Shown here: one piece after another, positions 23,497 through 34,190 of the stretch
Layout: each line of letters opens with the position of its first letter
Position numbering within the stretch: position 1 is the stretch's first letter
Source of the DNA: Polytrichum commune
Lineage: Eukaryota; Streptophyta; Polytrichopsida; Polytrichales; Polytrichaceae
Direction: 5' to 3'
Length of the DNA stretch: 64,000 nt
NCBI GenBank assembly: GCA_950295325.1
Contig: OX485803.1
Span: 53,337,554-53,401,553 of the forward strand
Position numbers and translations under genes: made by a program
Notes under the pieces: generated by a model
The model's input: the letters and a program-made list of their open reading frames with translations, nothing else
Told to the model about the DNA's origin: nothing
Databases searched by the model: none

Positions 23497-23634
23497 ATTT
23501 ACGGACGCGCGTCCGGAACCTGGCCCCGCAACTGGGCCTGGTGAGGGAGGCACTGCCGGCGAGGAACTCACCGCTGAAGAGGTAATCAACCTTTGAGCAT
23601 GCCTCCCTCTTTACGGACGCGCGTCCGTAAGTTC
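23497..23634. repeat. Palindromes at the end of exon 3 and in the following intron
   Basis: One copy (TTTACGGACGCGCGTCCGGA, about 23499) lies inside the coding exon and encodes FTDARPE. A second perfect copy (about 23611) lies in the intron starting at 23582. The exonic copy is the only clear one inside predicted coding sequence. Confidence 0.8.
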
Positions 23635-24141
23635 CCAGTCAGCCAGCTTTCGTGGCATGTGCATATTTTCGAGTTCGAATCTCGACTTCGCCCGCGGCGG
23701 CGGATCCAATTTTGCTAGTGTAGGCTCAATTAATCTTAGGAGAGACCTTTAGTGACAATGTAAATTATTCGCGAAATGTATATCACCAAACACATTAATA
23801 CAATTTTTTGAACTGGATAGTTCTTCGGATACTTGTTGCCTCGCATTTCTTTGTTGCGTTTTTGCATGCTTGTCATTTGGTTTTCCTGGGTAGTGCCATT
23901 CACCTAGGTAGTATGTGCCATCACAGGGTCCGTCGGAGATATGTCGCAACCCCGCCGAAAGACCAAGCCATATTATGAGGAAAAACTTCATAATATTTGA
24001 CCTCAATGGCGTGCTTTGTCAATCCACACATATCTCCAATAGTGCGTCCAAGGGTCCCTACCGTACTCCACAAGACATGGATTACGGCGGGCGCTTCGAT
24101 ACACTAATTAACAAGAAGGTAGTGCGCGTCCGGCCCGGCTT

Positions 24142-25115
24142 TGTCGCGCACCTCTCCATGAGGAGTGCCCAAAACACCATGGGCACAAGGGGGACCCCGG
24201 AGTGACACCCGGGACTTGTGGCGCCGTTGGTGAGAGGGCCCAAGTGATCCTAGTGTGGGTGAGGGCCCCGGGCGTTGGGAACGCCTCCCACCCACGGAGA
24301 CTAGGAGGCACAAGGGTAAGGCCATGAGTTATGCGTAGCTCATGGCGTGGTGATTCTAGAATGCTCAAGAACACCTCAATCGGAGGTGTGAGCTAGGAGT
24401 TATGGCCATTTGAGTGGGGCGCTGTCCCGGGACAGCGCCCTGGTACAGCAGTGCCTGGGAGTGATTCCCGGGACTGCCAAGGTTCAAACAGGCATAACTT
24501 CCTCAAGACTTGCCCGAATGGGGCAGGCAATGAGTCCATCGGCATCTACGTGAAGCGTAGATGAGGATGGAGTGGTTGGTTGTTATGATCAGACATCATA
24601 CAAGGAAGTTATGATGGTCTGAAGCTGCTAGGGGGGTTCTAGGCCCAGCAGCTAAGGGAAAATGTCCACTTGGCCCCAACTCTTGGTAGAGAGACAAGAG
24701 GTTGGTTGGCGGTGGGGTAGGGGCTCCGTGTAGAGTCCTAGAGGCTTATATGGGTGAGGTGGTGTGGCCTCACCCACCCGAGGCCGAACGGCACGGCCTT
24801 CATGGGCATTGGCCCATTGTGAGGCCATAGTTGCCTAGTATGGTTCGGGTTGTTGTAGTGTTGCTCCGGCAACGCGATGATCAACATAGGATTGGACTTC
24901 CATGGATGGAAGTCCACATCGAAGAAATGGGTTACCGATTAAGGGGTGAGTCCCGAAAGCAAAGTAGGAGGGTTGGTTCCTCTCCTTTGAATTAATGGTC
25001 CGGGGTAAGAGGAGCTAACCATTAGCATGGCGGTATGCGAAGGGTTAGCGCTCGTAACCTTTGCTAGAAAAGAAAATTGGCAAGATTGCTAAGGGGGCTA
25101 GCAAGGGTTGCGACA
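24142..25115 (+). mobile_element. Solo LTR, family C, in the HAD-domain exon
   Basis: This is a 974-bp LTR with GGCTT duplicated at 24137-24141 and 25116-25120. It splits the HAD domain between VRVRPG and LRCFL, which rejoin in frame. It shares several variants with the copy at 11197-12169 rather than with the full element. Confidence 0.95.
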
Positions 25116-25385
25116 GGCTTGAGGTGCTTCCTTCGTGAGGTCCTCGGCTTGGCCCATGTCATCATCTGGAGCTCCATGCTGATGGACAACACGAAGGCCG
25201 TCGTCAGTTTCCTTTTCCGAGAACTCGCAATGCCGTGCTTGCTTCTCGGTCAAGAACACTGCGATGACCTTTATGACCGTAGCGGCAACATTGTACCCAA
25301 GGTCGGAGGAGGCCGCGGACCTCAATTCCTTAAGGTGCTGAGGAAGAACCTCTGGGTGGGCGTCCCGATGTTGGAGGGGGTCCCC

Positions 25386-28225
25386 TGTGGTACTTTTGGG
25401 CCACCCCCTTTCGAGGGAGCCTAAAAGTATCACACAAGCCCTTCGGTGAAGGTGGCCTGCATTTGCAGGCGCCCAAGCCGAACCCGGATGATAGGTGTAT
25501 AACGTGAGTAGTTAGATTTTTAAGGGAGATTAAATATGCGTCGTAGTACCTCCGGAGGTTAGGCCTTAGTTTTTTACTAGTGTGGCTTTAAACTCCACTA
25601 ACCAATTTCATATCTAGTTCTAACCTTAACCTACAACCTATTCTACGCGTAGACGCACCAGCCTTGAAACCAAGGCAATCCTAATTTGTGAATTGGGATG
25701 GTTCTGATACACCCAACCGGGTGTGACTCATACCACCCTAACTCAACGAACGGAATAACGACAATTTGATGGACCATTCAATTCTTCCTATTTCTTTATT
25801 TAGTTCTATTTAGTTTTCTAAGCGGGGGAACTTGGCCTAAGTTCCACCCTTCACACAAATTCCTTCTTAATTACTTACTTTTGTTTGCACGTCCTAACTT
25901 ACTACATTAACATATTAGGCATCACCCCTTACCTCGGGTCTCTTGCCAACAAGGGTTTACGATTTATTTTGTATGTTTTGATTGTTAAATGTGTTTACAC
26001 TGGATAGACCACGAAATGCAACTCAATGGGACCAGGGTGACGGGCGACCTGTAGGTTCAACCTGTTGCGCAATCTTCATAAATTGGGGCCATTACTCCCA
26101 ATCTATGGGGCCAACAACATAATAGTGGATTCGCGGGTCATTAACCCCACCTTTCCACCAACAACATTCAGAGTGGTCGTGTCGGTGATTAATCCGACTT
26201 ACCACACACGAAACTTGCTAATAAATGAAGCTACTACCACAAAATATACCAAGGGCCCCGAAAACAATGGAATTGGGTACTCCCTTGGCGGTCAAGTGGT
26301 CAAGCCACTTGACCTTACGAGATAGGTGAGTGGGTTTAGAGATGCGTACCTTAGCCGTGCTCCCTCCGATCCTAAATGGAAGGCTTAAGGTTAGTTAATT
26401 TACCTCAATTTTCCTCGGTTGATTTGGGCTTGATGTAGGCCGAGCCGCTACCTCCTTCCTTGCTCCACTTTCCGAGCGTCGACCTTGCCTCCTTCTTTGT
26501 AACTAGTTTGGTAGTAAGCGTACCTTAGTTAACAATTAAAATATAAAGTGTTATTTTGCCCTGTAATTTAATCCTAAGCATAATATTTATACTTAGTGCA
26601 CCAAATTATCTTTCCAATGATCTAAAAATCACTCTAATCGGATAAGAAATGCAAAAGTTATGAGGGTTGGAAGTGTGAGGTTGATTCAACCGACCCTTCC
26701 AACCCACCTATCTACCTTCTAACTTCAAAAATTCATAGCACATTCCTTACTACTTGGATCTAGGCTTTCCTTATACCATTGGAAAGCTATGAACAAGCTC
26801 TAACTAGAAAAAATTATGACATCAGCAGGTTAAGCTAATAGAAATTCAGCGGACTCCTTGTAACACAGCAGTCAATCAAGAAGGCTTAAACTATGTATCT
26901 CGCCTTCAACAATTCATATCTAATTCAAATCTTAGTCAAATCAAACGTTCTATATGACCCTGGAGAGATATTAAAAAGATGTATTTGATAAAAATATGTG
27001 ATTAGAAAGGTAAGCCGAAGTGAACCCAGCAGGTCCTCTGTAATGCAGCAGTCCACCAAAAGTTCTCAAACTATGTGTCCCATCTTGCACAATTCATATC
27101 TAATTCAAATCATGCTCAAATCAAATGTTCTAAGCCATTTTGGAAAGCTACACAAAAGTTCTACTTGGGAAAAATATAATTTCTTGGAATTAAAATTCCT
27201 ATTGGGCTCGCAGGTCTGATCCAGCAGCCGCTACCCACAAGACCACCCAGTTTTTCTACTCCATCTTTGAAAATCCATAACTAATTGTCATCTCAACCAA
27301 ATCACAAATGGGAAACGGCTATGGATAGCTATATGAAATCTCTCTAAGAGAAAAATGATAAGTATCTTGTTCTAGCTTTTGAACTAAGCCTTCAGGGCAT
27401 TGGCAGATGAGGTCTATAATGCCTCTACTCAAAACTCTATCATCCAACCTACCTCTACAAAAGAAGGAATAATTTTGTTGGTGTGTTAATAAACACACAA
27501 CCTAACTAGGAGAGAGAGAGTAGAGGAGGTTCTCAAGCCTTTCTTTTAGACCATTGAGAATACATGCTAAAGGATTTTTTCCTAACTACATTGAAGCAGG
27601 GCTTCGCCCAAAAACTAGAGAAAGAGAGAGAGCTACAAGGTGGAAGGAGGGGTTTTTAAACCCTCTCACAAAAGGGTTGGACCCCTCCTCCACCGGATCC
27701 ATTTTTCAAACCCTTTCCCGAAATTTTGGCTCGGGGGTTTTCCCGGTTGAGGTTGCCACCCTCTCGCCGAGGTGGCTCCGACAAAAAACCTTTAGAAATC
27801 TTTCTAATTTTTCCGCCATCGAGTTGGCAAGGGGGCAAGTGGGCAAGTATCCCCCTTGCTCTCTTTCTTTTTTGTCTTCAAAATTCTTCACGCCGATTTT
27901 ATCTTCTTACGTAAAACACCTCCAATAGTCTTGTGTGCCTCACACTAACTAATAAACTAACACTTGCTTAGCTAGCATCTACTAACATTTGCTTAATAAC
28001 TAGCATCTACTAATATTTGCTTAGCTAGTTGTTTTTACTAGCTAGCACATTTTTTCTACTTTGCTATCTTCTAGCACTACTTAGTTTCATTTTGACCTTC
28101 CTTCTTCTAGGCTAAATGCTAAATGAACTAATTTTTCCTAAATTCCCTATCAATTCTAACTTTTAATGCTAACATTCTAACTAAAGGTGATCCCGCAGAG
28201 TGGTGGACCACTCAAAGGGTTCACA
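25386..28225. mobile_element. Probable solo LTR, family D (2.84 kb), in the HAD-domain exon
   Basis: It starts TGTGGTACTTTTGGGCC and ends AAAGGGTTCACA. TCCCC is duplicated at 25381-25385 and 28226-28230. Removal rejoins the HAD domain in frame (MLEGVP-QGYWPTPENT). There is no coding capacity. The interior holds repeated segments (AATTCATATCTAATTCAAAT near 26915 and 27085) and a direct repeat of CTAGCATCTACTAA (about 27970-28020). No second copy exists in the window, so calling it an LTR rests on the TG...CA ends, the 5-bp duplication and the restored frame. Confidence 0.72.
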
Positions 28226-29789
28226 TCCCCCAAGGTTATTGGCCCACTCCGGAGAACACGCTCCTCATTGACGACAGCCCGGCGAAGAGCGTTCTCAACC
28301 CCCCGGGCAACTGCATTTTCCCGAACCCTTGGGAGGGCGATAGAAACGACAACTTCCTAGAGTTAGAATTAGGACCCTACATTAGAAGGCTTGCCCATCA
28401 CTCCGGAAGTGTCCCGGATTTTGTCCTCTCAAATCGTATTGGCAATAGACCTCTAGGCCCAAGAGATACAGAATTTAGGAGGTTGTACGACTTTGCTGAA
28501 CTCAATAAATTGGTATGAGAACTTTGATACTTTTTGGCTCCGTACTTGGACTCTCCATGTTTATATCTAACATTTCTCTCCTTATTTTGTAAATGTATTT
28601 TTGTGCCTTAGTTGCCTCACCAAGCATCCCAAAGTCTCGGACATGGCATGTCTACATCTCAGCCGGGCCCCAGCTCCCCTTCCATTGGTGTGACCGACGT
28701 TTCAATGCCTTCACTATTTCAATTTTCGGCCGTCGATGCCGCCTCTGCCGTGGATTACTCCAAAGACTCGGGGTTCGAAGACGGAGTTGTCGATAGCCCT
28801 CCTCCAAAGGTTGCAAAGCTCAATTACGCTCTACCCCCATCCCCATCTCCCCTCCGCAATGAGAAGCACGTTCGAAACCCGCGGTCGACCAAGCGTCTTT
28901 GCATGGATGAACCCCACATTGATGTCCCGGCCTTTACGAACGTCCCGGTTGTGCTTGTGTCTACTCCCCTCGATGTCCCTGAAGATCAAACCGCCGCCCC
29001 GAAGGCCAAGGTGCCCCACTATTGGCATTCTCAAGTTTTTCGTTCATGATGTCCGCATATTAATTTAGTGCATTTCAAATTCTTGGGTTTTTCGGACTTA
29101 CATCCGTAACTTATACTAACCCACGTCGTTATATATATTTATGGTCATTGTTTCAGACCCCAATATACATGGATGTGGGACGTGCATCCTCCACTCCGTC
29201 ATTGGATAGGCGAACACTGAAGACTGCGACTTGCGAGTCTGATCGTTGTTTGGCCCTACGAAAGAGTGCAAGACGTTCGGTTTCCCAAACACGTTCGTAT
29301 TCCACTTATTCGGTAGGGGGTCGGCCAATATGGGAAAATGGCATATATTCGAGGGCTGGGAATGGGAATAAACAAGGTTACAGTCGCAGAGCCGAGATAT
29401 TTAGAGCCATGGACGCCATGAAAGCAAAAGAAAAAGAAACGGCCGCAAAGGCTAATAATAGTATTTCAAAAACAAAAGAGTGACGCCTATTCATGGTCCA
29501 AATGTATAGGCTATATTAAAATACATATAGATGTGGATTTGTGTTTCTAGGGCTTTGGCCTAATAGTGGATATTCCACTTGCATTTTGTATTTTGACCCT
29601 CTTCAATGAATATGATATCGATTTCCTATATGCAAATGTTGTAATTGTCCCATTTCCCTATTTTTATATGTGTAATTACATGCATTTGAGTTTCATATTT
29701 GTTTCCATATTGGGAACATAGCATATTTGTAGTGTTTTCATTCCTATAAATGTGAAAGCCACGTCCTTAAATAGTCTCAAAATTAACAA

Positions 29790-29817
29790 AAAGTCTCCAA
29801 ATAACGAATATAGTGTT
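29790..29817 (-). repeat. Right terminal inverted repeat of the 25-kb element
   Basis: It is the perfect inverted match to 4427-4454. Inside it the right end differs from the left: a TTTTGAGACTATT block follows after a short spacer and no compact hairpin forms. This gives the element a polarity. GTGT follows at 29818-29821. Confidence 0.85.
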
Positions 29818-29826
29818 GTGTGCTAG

Positions 29827-32800
29827 ATGGACAAGAATTCCAGAGATGAACTCTTGCACCTACAACTCTGGGACCTGGAGGAGAAGGAGGCAAATGGATT
29901 GCACCTCTCATCGTATCCCTGCCCGTGTAAAAAGTGCATGGGTGGGACGGTTCTATCAAGAGAAACCATTCGCAAGCATTTGAGGCATTACAAGCGCGAT
30001 CCACAGTTCCAAACATCTATACTGGTACGTGTATTCTTAAAACTTGTTGACTAGCCATAGTCACATATGTTAATGTTGTGACTACGGGTAGTCATAGATG
30101 TAGTAAACTTGTGAATGCCATGTGCAGAAATTACGAAAATATTTGACTACATGTAGTAAACATATAGTAAATATGTGACAGAAGAGTTGTCAATGGGTCT
30201 AGTTTATACTGGAAGTCGATACTGACATCACCGCTACTGTGGCACTGCAATGGCACATGCACATGCAGTCTGGGCTTAGTGGCACACTAAATACTGATGA
30301 GGCCCTTCCAAGCACAATGGATGCCGAAGACGAGGAAGGCAGCGACGCAAATGAGAATGCGAATGATGAAGGCGAGTTTGAAGTGCAACGGATGATAACA
30401 AAGTGCTTTGGCATGTTTGATAACGACATTGGTGATAGCCAAGAGGATGAAATTCTTGAAGATGAACAGGAGTTCATGGCTGATGAAGGAATGGATCTAC
30501 TGGAAGAATCTTCCATCCCACTCTACGAGGGCAGCAAAACAAGCCGAGTAGTTGCAGTCATTCTCCTTTTCAATTGCTTTACAGTATTTGGAGTCTCCAA
30601 TGCATGCGCTACGGAATTGCTGAAGTTGTTGTCGGAGCTACTACCTGTCAATAACACTCTGCCGAAATCTTACTATCAAGCTCGCAAGTATCTAAGACAA
30701 CTCGGATTATCTTTTGTCTCAATACATGCTTGTGTAAATGGGTGTTGTTTATTCCGAAAGGAGTTAGAAGACGCAATGAATTGTCCAAAGTGTGGACAAT
30801 TGAGGTACAAATCGGAGTCAAGCAGGACACCAATGAAAGTTTTGCGGCATTTTCCACTCATACCACGACTGCGAAGGATGTATCGGTGTACATCTCTAGC
30901 AAAATTAAATAAGTGGCATACTGAACGGAAGGATTGGGTAGGCAATGTGGAGTGCATTCCGGACTTGAAGGCATGGATACACATTGACTCCGTATATCCA
31001 AGGTTTGCGTCGGAAGAAAGGAACATACGACTAGGACTTGCTCTAGACGGTGTGAATCCGTTCTCAAACCAATCCCTAAGTCATTCCACTTGGCCAGTTG
31101 TACTACTGAACTACAATCTGCCACCATGGATGGTGACAAACCGGTTTTTCTTAATGTTGGCCCTCCTCATTCCTGGGAAAGAGAGTGTCACATCCGAAAA
31201 CGTGGACGTGTACCTTACTCCTTTGATTGAGGAGTTGCAGCAACTTTGGGAAGGCGTTGATGCAGTAGATGCATCTACGGAGAGTGTGAATAGGAATTTC
31301 AGGTTAAAGGCCATCCTCATGTGGTGCATTCATGACTTCCCGGCATATGGATTAGTGTCGGGGCAAGTTACAAAGGGGTACAGAGGGTGCACCGAATGCG
31401 GTCCTAGTGTAACAACCCGACGTTCTGCAGCGTTAACGAAGAATGTATATCTAGGACATCGTCGTTTCTTGAACCTGCACCATCCATATCGAAGATTGCA
31501 GAGAGCGTTTGATGGATCACAGGAGACCCGTCCACCGCCAAGACAACTATGTGGCCGTGACATAGTCCGTTATGCGACGAGGAGAGAAAATTGGTTGGCT
31601 GACTCCCCACGAAACAAACCAGGAGGGTTAAACGATCCAGTACATGACACAGGCGTGAAGAGACTGTCTGCATTATTTGCACTTCCATATTGGCAGGTGA
31701 GTGTATAGATCACAACCCTTTGTCATACCCTCACGACTTAAAATAAGACTAACAATAGTCAAAGGATAACTCAGAGCTTTAGAAATTGGTTTGGAGGATT
31801 GCCGGCAGTCAACTTCTAGTCACATCCATGCAAAGTTGACTGTCGTCAAATATGTGGGACTACTCATAGTCAATGCTAATATAATAGTGTATACTATATG
31901 ATGACCAAGAGTACAGATATCATTCCACTAATGGGGTTGACTGTGTGTATGCAGTCTCTTACAATACGGCATGTGCTCGATGCAATGCACTGTGAAAAGA
32001 ACATATGTGAGAACATCATGAAGACAATTTGGGGTTTAAAGGATAACCTCAAAGTACGGATGGATCTAGCGGAAGCAAACATTAGGCCGGAATTGCACGC
32101 AGTTCCTGGTGGTGCAAGGGGAACGTTGTTGATACCAAGAGCTCCGTACATTCTATCGAGAGCAGAGAAGGTTGTGTTCACAAATATCATCCGTGGATTG
32201 AAGACTCCTAGCAATTACGTGGGCCAACTATCTAAAAGAATTACAGAAGATGGAGAGTTACGAGGAATGAAGAGTCATGACTACCACATTCTAATGCAAC
32301 AAATCTTGCCGTTGTGCTTACGAACGCTCTTACCAAAGGATGTCCGAATTGCCATTATACGGATATGCCGAGTTTTTGCCCGTTTGTGCGTGAAGTTGGT
32401 GGACCCTTCAAGCATGACTGATTTGTTCAATGAGACAGCCGTTACTATGTGTATGTTGGAAAGGGTCTTACCACCAGCATTCTTCGATGTCATGTCCCAC
32501 TTGTCTATTCATTTGGTACAACAGTTAGACATTTGCGGTCCAGTGCACACCCGGTGGATGTACCCAATGGAACGGTACCTGAAAACCCTGAAAGGATACG
32601 TGCGTCTTCGAAGCAATCCTGAAGGCTCTATGGCACAAGGCTACATCATGGATGAAGCAATGGGGTTTTGTACTGAATATATGCAACATTGTTGTGAAAG
32701 TGAGCGTCGTGTGTGGGACGACAAAGAAGAACTTGCAATGAATAGCGAGGTCATAGAAGGAAATGGGCGACATAGGTTGTTGCCAGACAAACTACGTTTT

Positions 32801-33940
32801 TGGATACATGAATTTGAGCTGAACAATGCGGAGCCATTGCAAGTTTACAGAGAGTAAATCCACGTACTCTGACATGTTGCTCCTGTGACTACATTGTTGA
32901 CTAGTCATGATAGTCATAAGCATTCATAATGTGACTAAATGCATTACTAGATATGCTTCGCAGAACTAAATGGAGTCATTATTGCTATTTAGATGACTAT
33001 TTTCAGTCACTGCATTTTTTAAGTTGTGTTATAGTGTCGTGGTAATTGAAGTAATTAATGTCACCAAAATGTGAGCGTGTGGTGTAGACGGCACGCTGCA
33101 GAAATGACCCGCAGGAAGAGGTCAAGGGAAGACATGCGACGTCAACACCGGGGTAGGAGATTGCAGTACCCAAGCAGCATGGAAGAGGAGGCCTTCACAA
33201 CCTGGTTTCTTGTTGTAGTGCAAGATGACATCAACCAAGGGGTTGTTGTATCCATGGATGTTCAAGCATTGCTAATGCCACCCTCAAGGAACGCCAAGTC
33301 CTACAAGTCAATGTATGCGTACGGCAACCACATACGGGTTCGTAGCGTGGAATCAAACATGAATACGTGTGATAGTGGTGTGGCAGCTACCTTTTTGCAA
33401 GCATGTCGTGCGAGCAACAGTTCTACAAATGTACGGACAACAAATTTAGAATACATAGGATGGGTGGAAGAAATAATAGGGGTAGACTATGGAGAGTTTG
33501 AGCTGATAGTTTTGTATTGCACGTGGGTGAGAGCGAACCTTCGGGGTGCTGGAGCAACAATGAAACGTGACGACTACGGTTTCACATTAATCAAATTCGA
33601 TCGTGTCATCCCATATTCGGCAGACTCCTTTGCATTTCCCCTTCATGTGCAACAAGTATTTTTTGTGGATGATGTGGAGAATCCCGAATGGAAAGTTGTG
33701 CTGAGGAAAGAAGCTCGAGGTGCAAGAGTGGCGTCTACATCTGAGAGGAGACCTGAAACCCTCATTTTAGTTCTAGGCAGAGATGAAGAGTACCGTGGAT
33801 TGAGATCTAATATTTTAAACGAAGATGTGCAACCTAGCGCACTGGTGCTAGAAGGCTGCACAGTACTAGAAGCTGAGGACGTTCATGTAGCACTGCAAGA
33901 AAGAGAGGAAGAGCCAGATTACAATGAAGAGGGATTATAG
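29827..33940 (+). CDS. tnp2-type En/Spm (CACTA) transposase, apparently intact
   Basis: Four exons are inferred: 29827-30024, 30203-31696, 31955-32853 and 33088-33940. They sum to 1,147 codons with no internal stop. The introns are GTACGT...CTAG, GTGAGT...GCAG and GTAAAT...GTAG. Exon 1 is the transposase-associated domain (CPCKKC, then RKHLRHYKRDPQF). Exon 2 holds an acidic linker and the Transposase_21 core (CPKCGQ, YPRFASEERNIRLGLALDGV, DFPAYGLVSG, GCTECG). Exon 3 is DUF4218 (LDAMHCEKNICENIMKT, MYPMERYLKTLKGYVR). Exon 4 carries DUF4216 (YIGWVEEIIGVDYGEFELIV, VFFVDD). Domain order and length are those of full plant tnp2 proteins, which bind and cut CACTA termini. The start codon lies 9 bp after the 25-kb element's right end, so its native promoter may have been displaced by that insertion. 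Confidence 0.9.
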
Positions 33941-34171
33941 TGTGGTCTTTTGAGACGTCAACTGATGTAGTCAACATTGACTAAAACTAGTCAAATTGGT
34001 CACCATGGTCGTACCCAATAAGTAAAATTTTGTTCCCGAAGCTGCTCCCCTCGATGTCCTCATATTTTTTACTACAACTTGACTGGGAATCTTCTGGGAA
34101 TCTATTTTTACTAGTTGTAGTCCTCATGTGACTAGTTAGTCTAGTTCGGTCAACTTGCTGTAGTAAAAAAA

Positions 34172-34190
34172 GCCTGCTTTTGGCATAGTG
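34172..34190 (-). repeat. Right terminus of the CACTA transposon
   Basis: On the minus strand it reads CACTATGCCAAAAGCAGGC, preceded inward by TAGTC/GACTA subterminal motifs (33960-34150). GTG follows at 34191-34193 as the candidate 3-bp flank. Confidence 0.75.

Larger units (their letters stand above)
8755..23581 (+). pseudogene. Large cargo gene, 5' part: ParB-like 'DGQHS' protein (two internal stops, four LTR insertions)
   Basis: Three exons form one frame once the LTR insertions are removed. They are 8755-10044, then 10199-11196 joined to 12175-12496, then 12769-13261 joined to 21741-22370 and 23316-23581. Together they give 1,333 codons, all with phase-0 splice junctions. I chose ATG 8755 because it follows a TTGCAG acceptor-like site. 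The palindrome just upstream is in the same open frame, so an upstream exon is possible. Around residues 337-347 is IVDGQHSVEAAK, followed by a segment with AFLNQTNKLKAFEASW. This layout resembles ParB/Srx-fold proteins of the DndB type (DGQHR), but the usual Arg is Ser, so the assignment is tentative. A basic S/R/P-rich segment precedes it. Residues encoded at about 21980-22190 form a long charged helix (EEL...REANEEHARKM). TAA stops at 10484-10486 and 11120-11122 interrupt otherwise continuous coding; both could be CAA-to-TAA changes. Function is unknown. Confidence 0.62.
23927..29483 (+). pseudogene. Large cargo gene, 3' part: FCP1/NIF-type HAD phosphatase-like domain with long C-terminal tail
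   Basis: The exons are 23927-24141 joined to 25121-25385 and 28231-28512 (after removing two solo LTRs), then 28612-29034 and 29157-29483, all in phase 0. From Met at 23975 there are 488 codons. Motif I is FDLNGVL (D9, with Asn where the catalytic second Asp is usual). VRVRPGLRCFL follows, then IIWSSM (about 71-75), and the acidic motif TLLIDDSPAKSVLNPP (D158, D159). This is the order of the NLI-interacting factor / FCP1 family. DLNGV in place of DxDGT occurs in plant relatives and may weaken catalysis. The rest is a Pro/Ser-rich and basic low-complexity tail. The first exon begins after TCACAG in phase 0 relative to the exon ending at 23581, so this may be the C-terminal half of the same protein. 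The alternative is a separate gene. Another ATG at 23941 opens a short, out-of-frame MSQPRRKTKPYYEE reading, hinting at a small indel. Confidence 0.66.
4427..29817 (+). mobile_element. 25.4-kb AACACTATATT-family DNA transposon with a large cargo gene
   Basis: The terminal 28 bp at 4427-4454 (AACACTATATTCGTTATTTG, then GAGACTTT) are repeated as a perfect inverted copy at 29790-29817. The flanks carry GTGT on both sides (4423-4426 and 29818-29821), consistent with a 4-bp target duplication. The contents are a leftward DUF7869 gene (7347-5071), a low-complexity and palindrome-rich interval, and a very large rightward multi-exon gene (8755-29483) whose stop lies 334 bp from the right end. Five LTR-type insertions account for roughly 14 kb, so the element without them was about 11-12 kb. 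The terminal CACTA string resembles En/Spm elements, but the 4-bp duplication and the DUF7869 gene do not. Confidence 0.78.
29818..34190 (+). mobile_element. En/Spm (CACTA) transposon, right part with its tnp2 gene
   Basis: The right end reads, inward on the minus strand, CACTATGCCAAAAGCAGGC (34172-34190), a CACTA-type terminus. The introns and 3' region are rich in TGACTA/TAGTCA motifs, as expected of subterminal repeats. The left terminus is not in the window. If the 25-kb element and element 1 both inserted into the 5' leader, it lies beyond position 1. Confidence 0.75.

Noticed and set aside
25386-28225. Treating this interval as a very long intron of the HAD gene
   Set aside because: The borders lack a good GT...AG pair in a frame-keeping position, whereas TG...CA ends with duplicated TCCCC restore the reading frame exactly.
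4426-29818. The 25-kb unit as an ordinary CACTA element with a 3-bp target duplication
   Set aside because: Taking CACTA as the terminus gives flanks TAA and TTG, which do not match. Extending to AACACTA gives GTGT on both sides, and the 2.5-kb relative gives CTAA on both sides.
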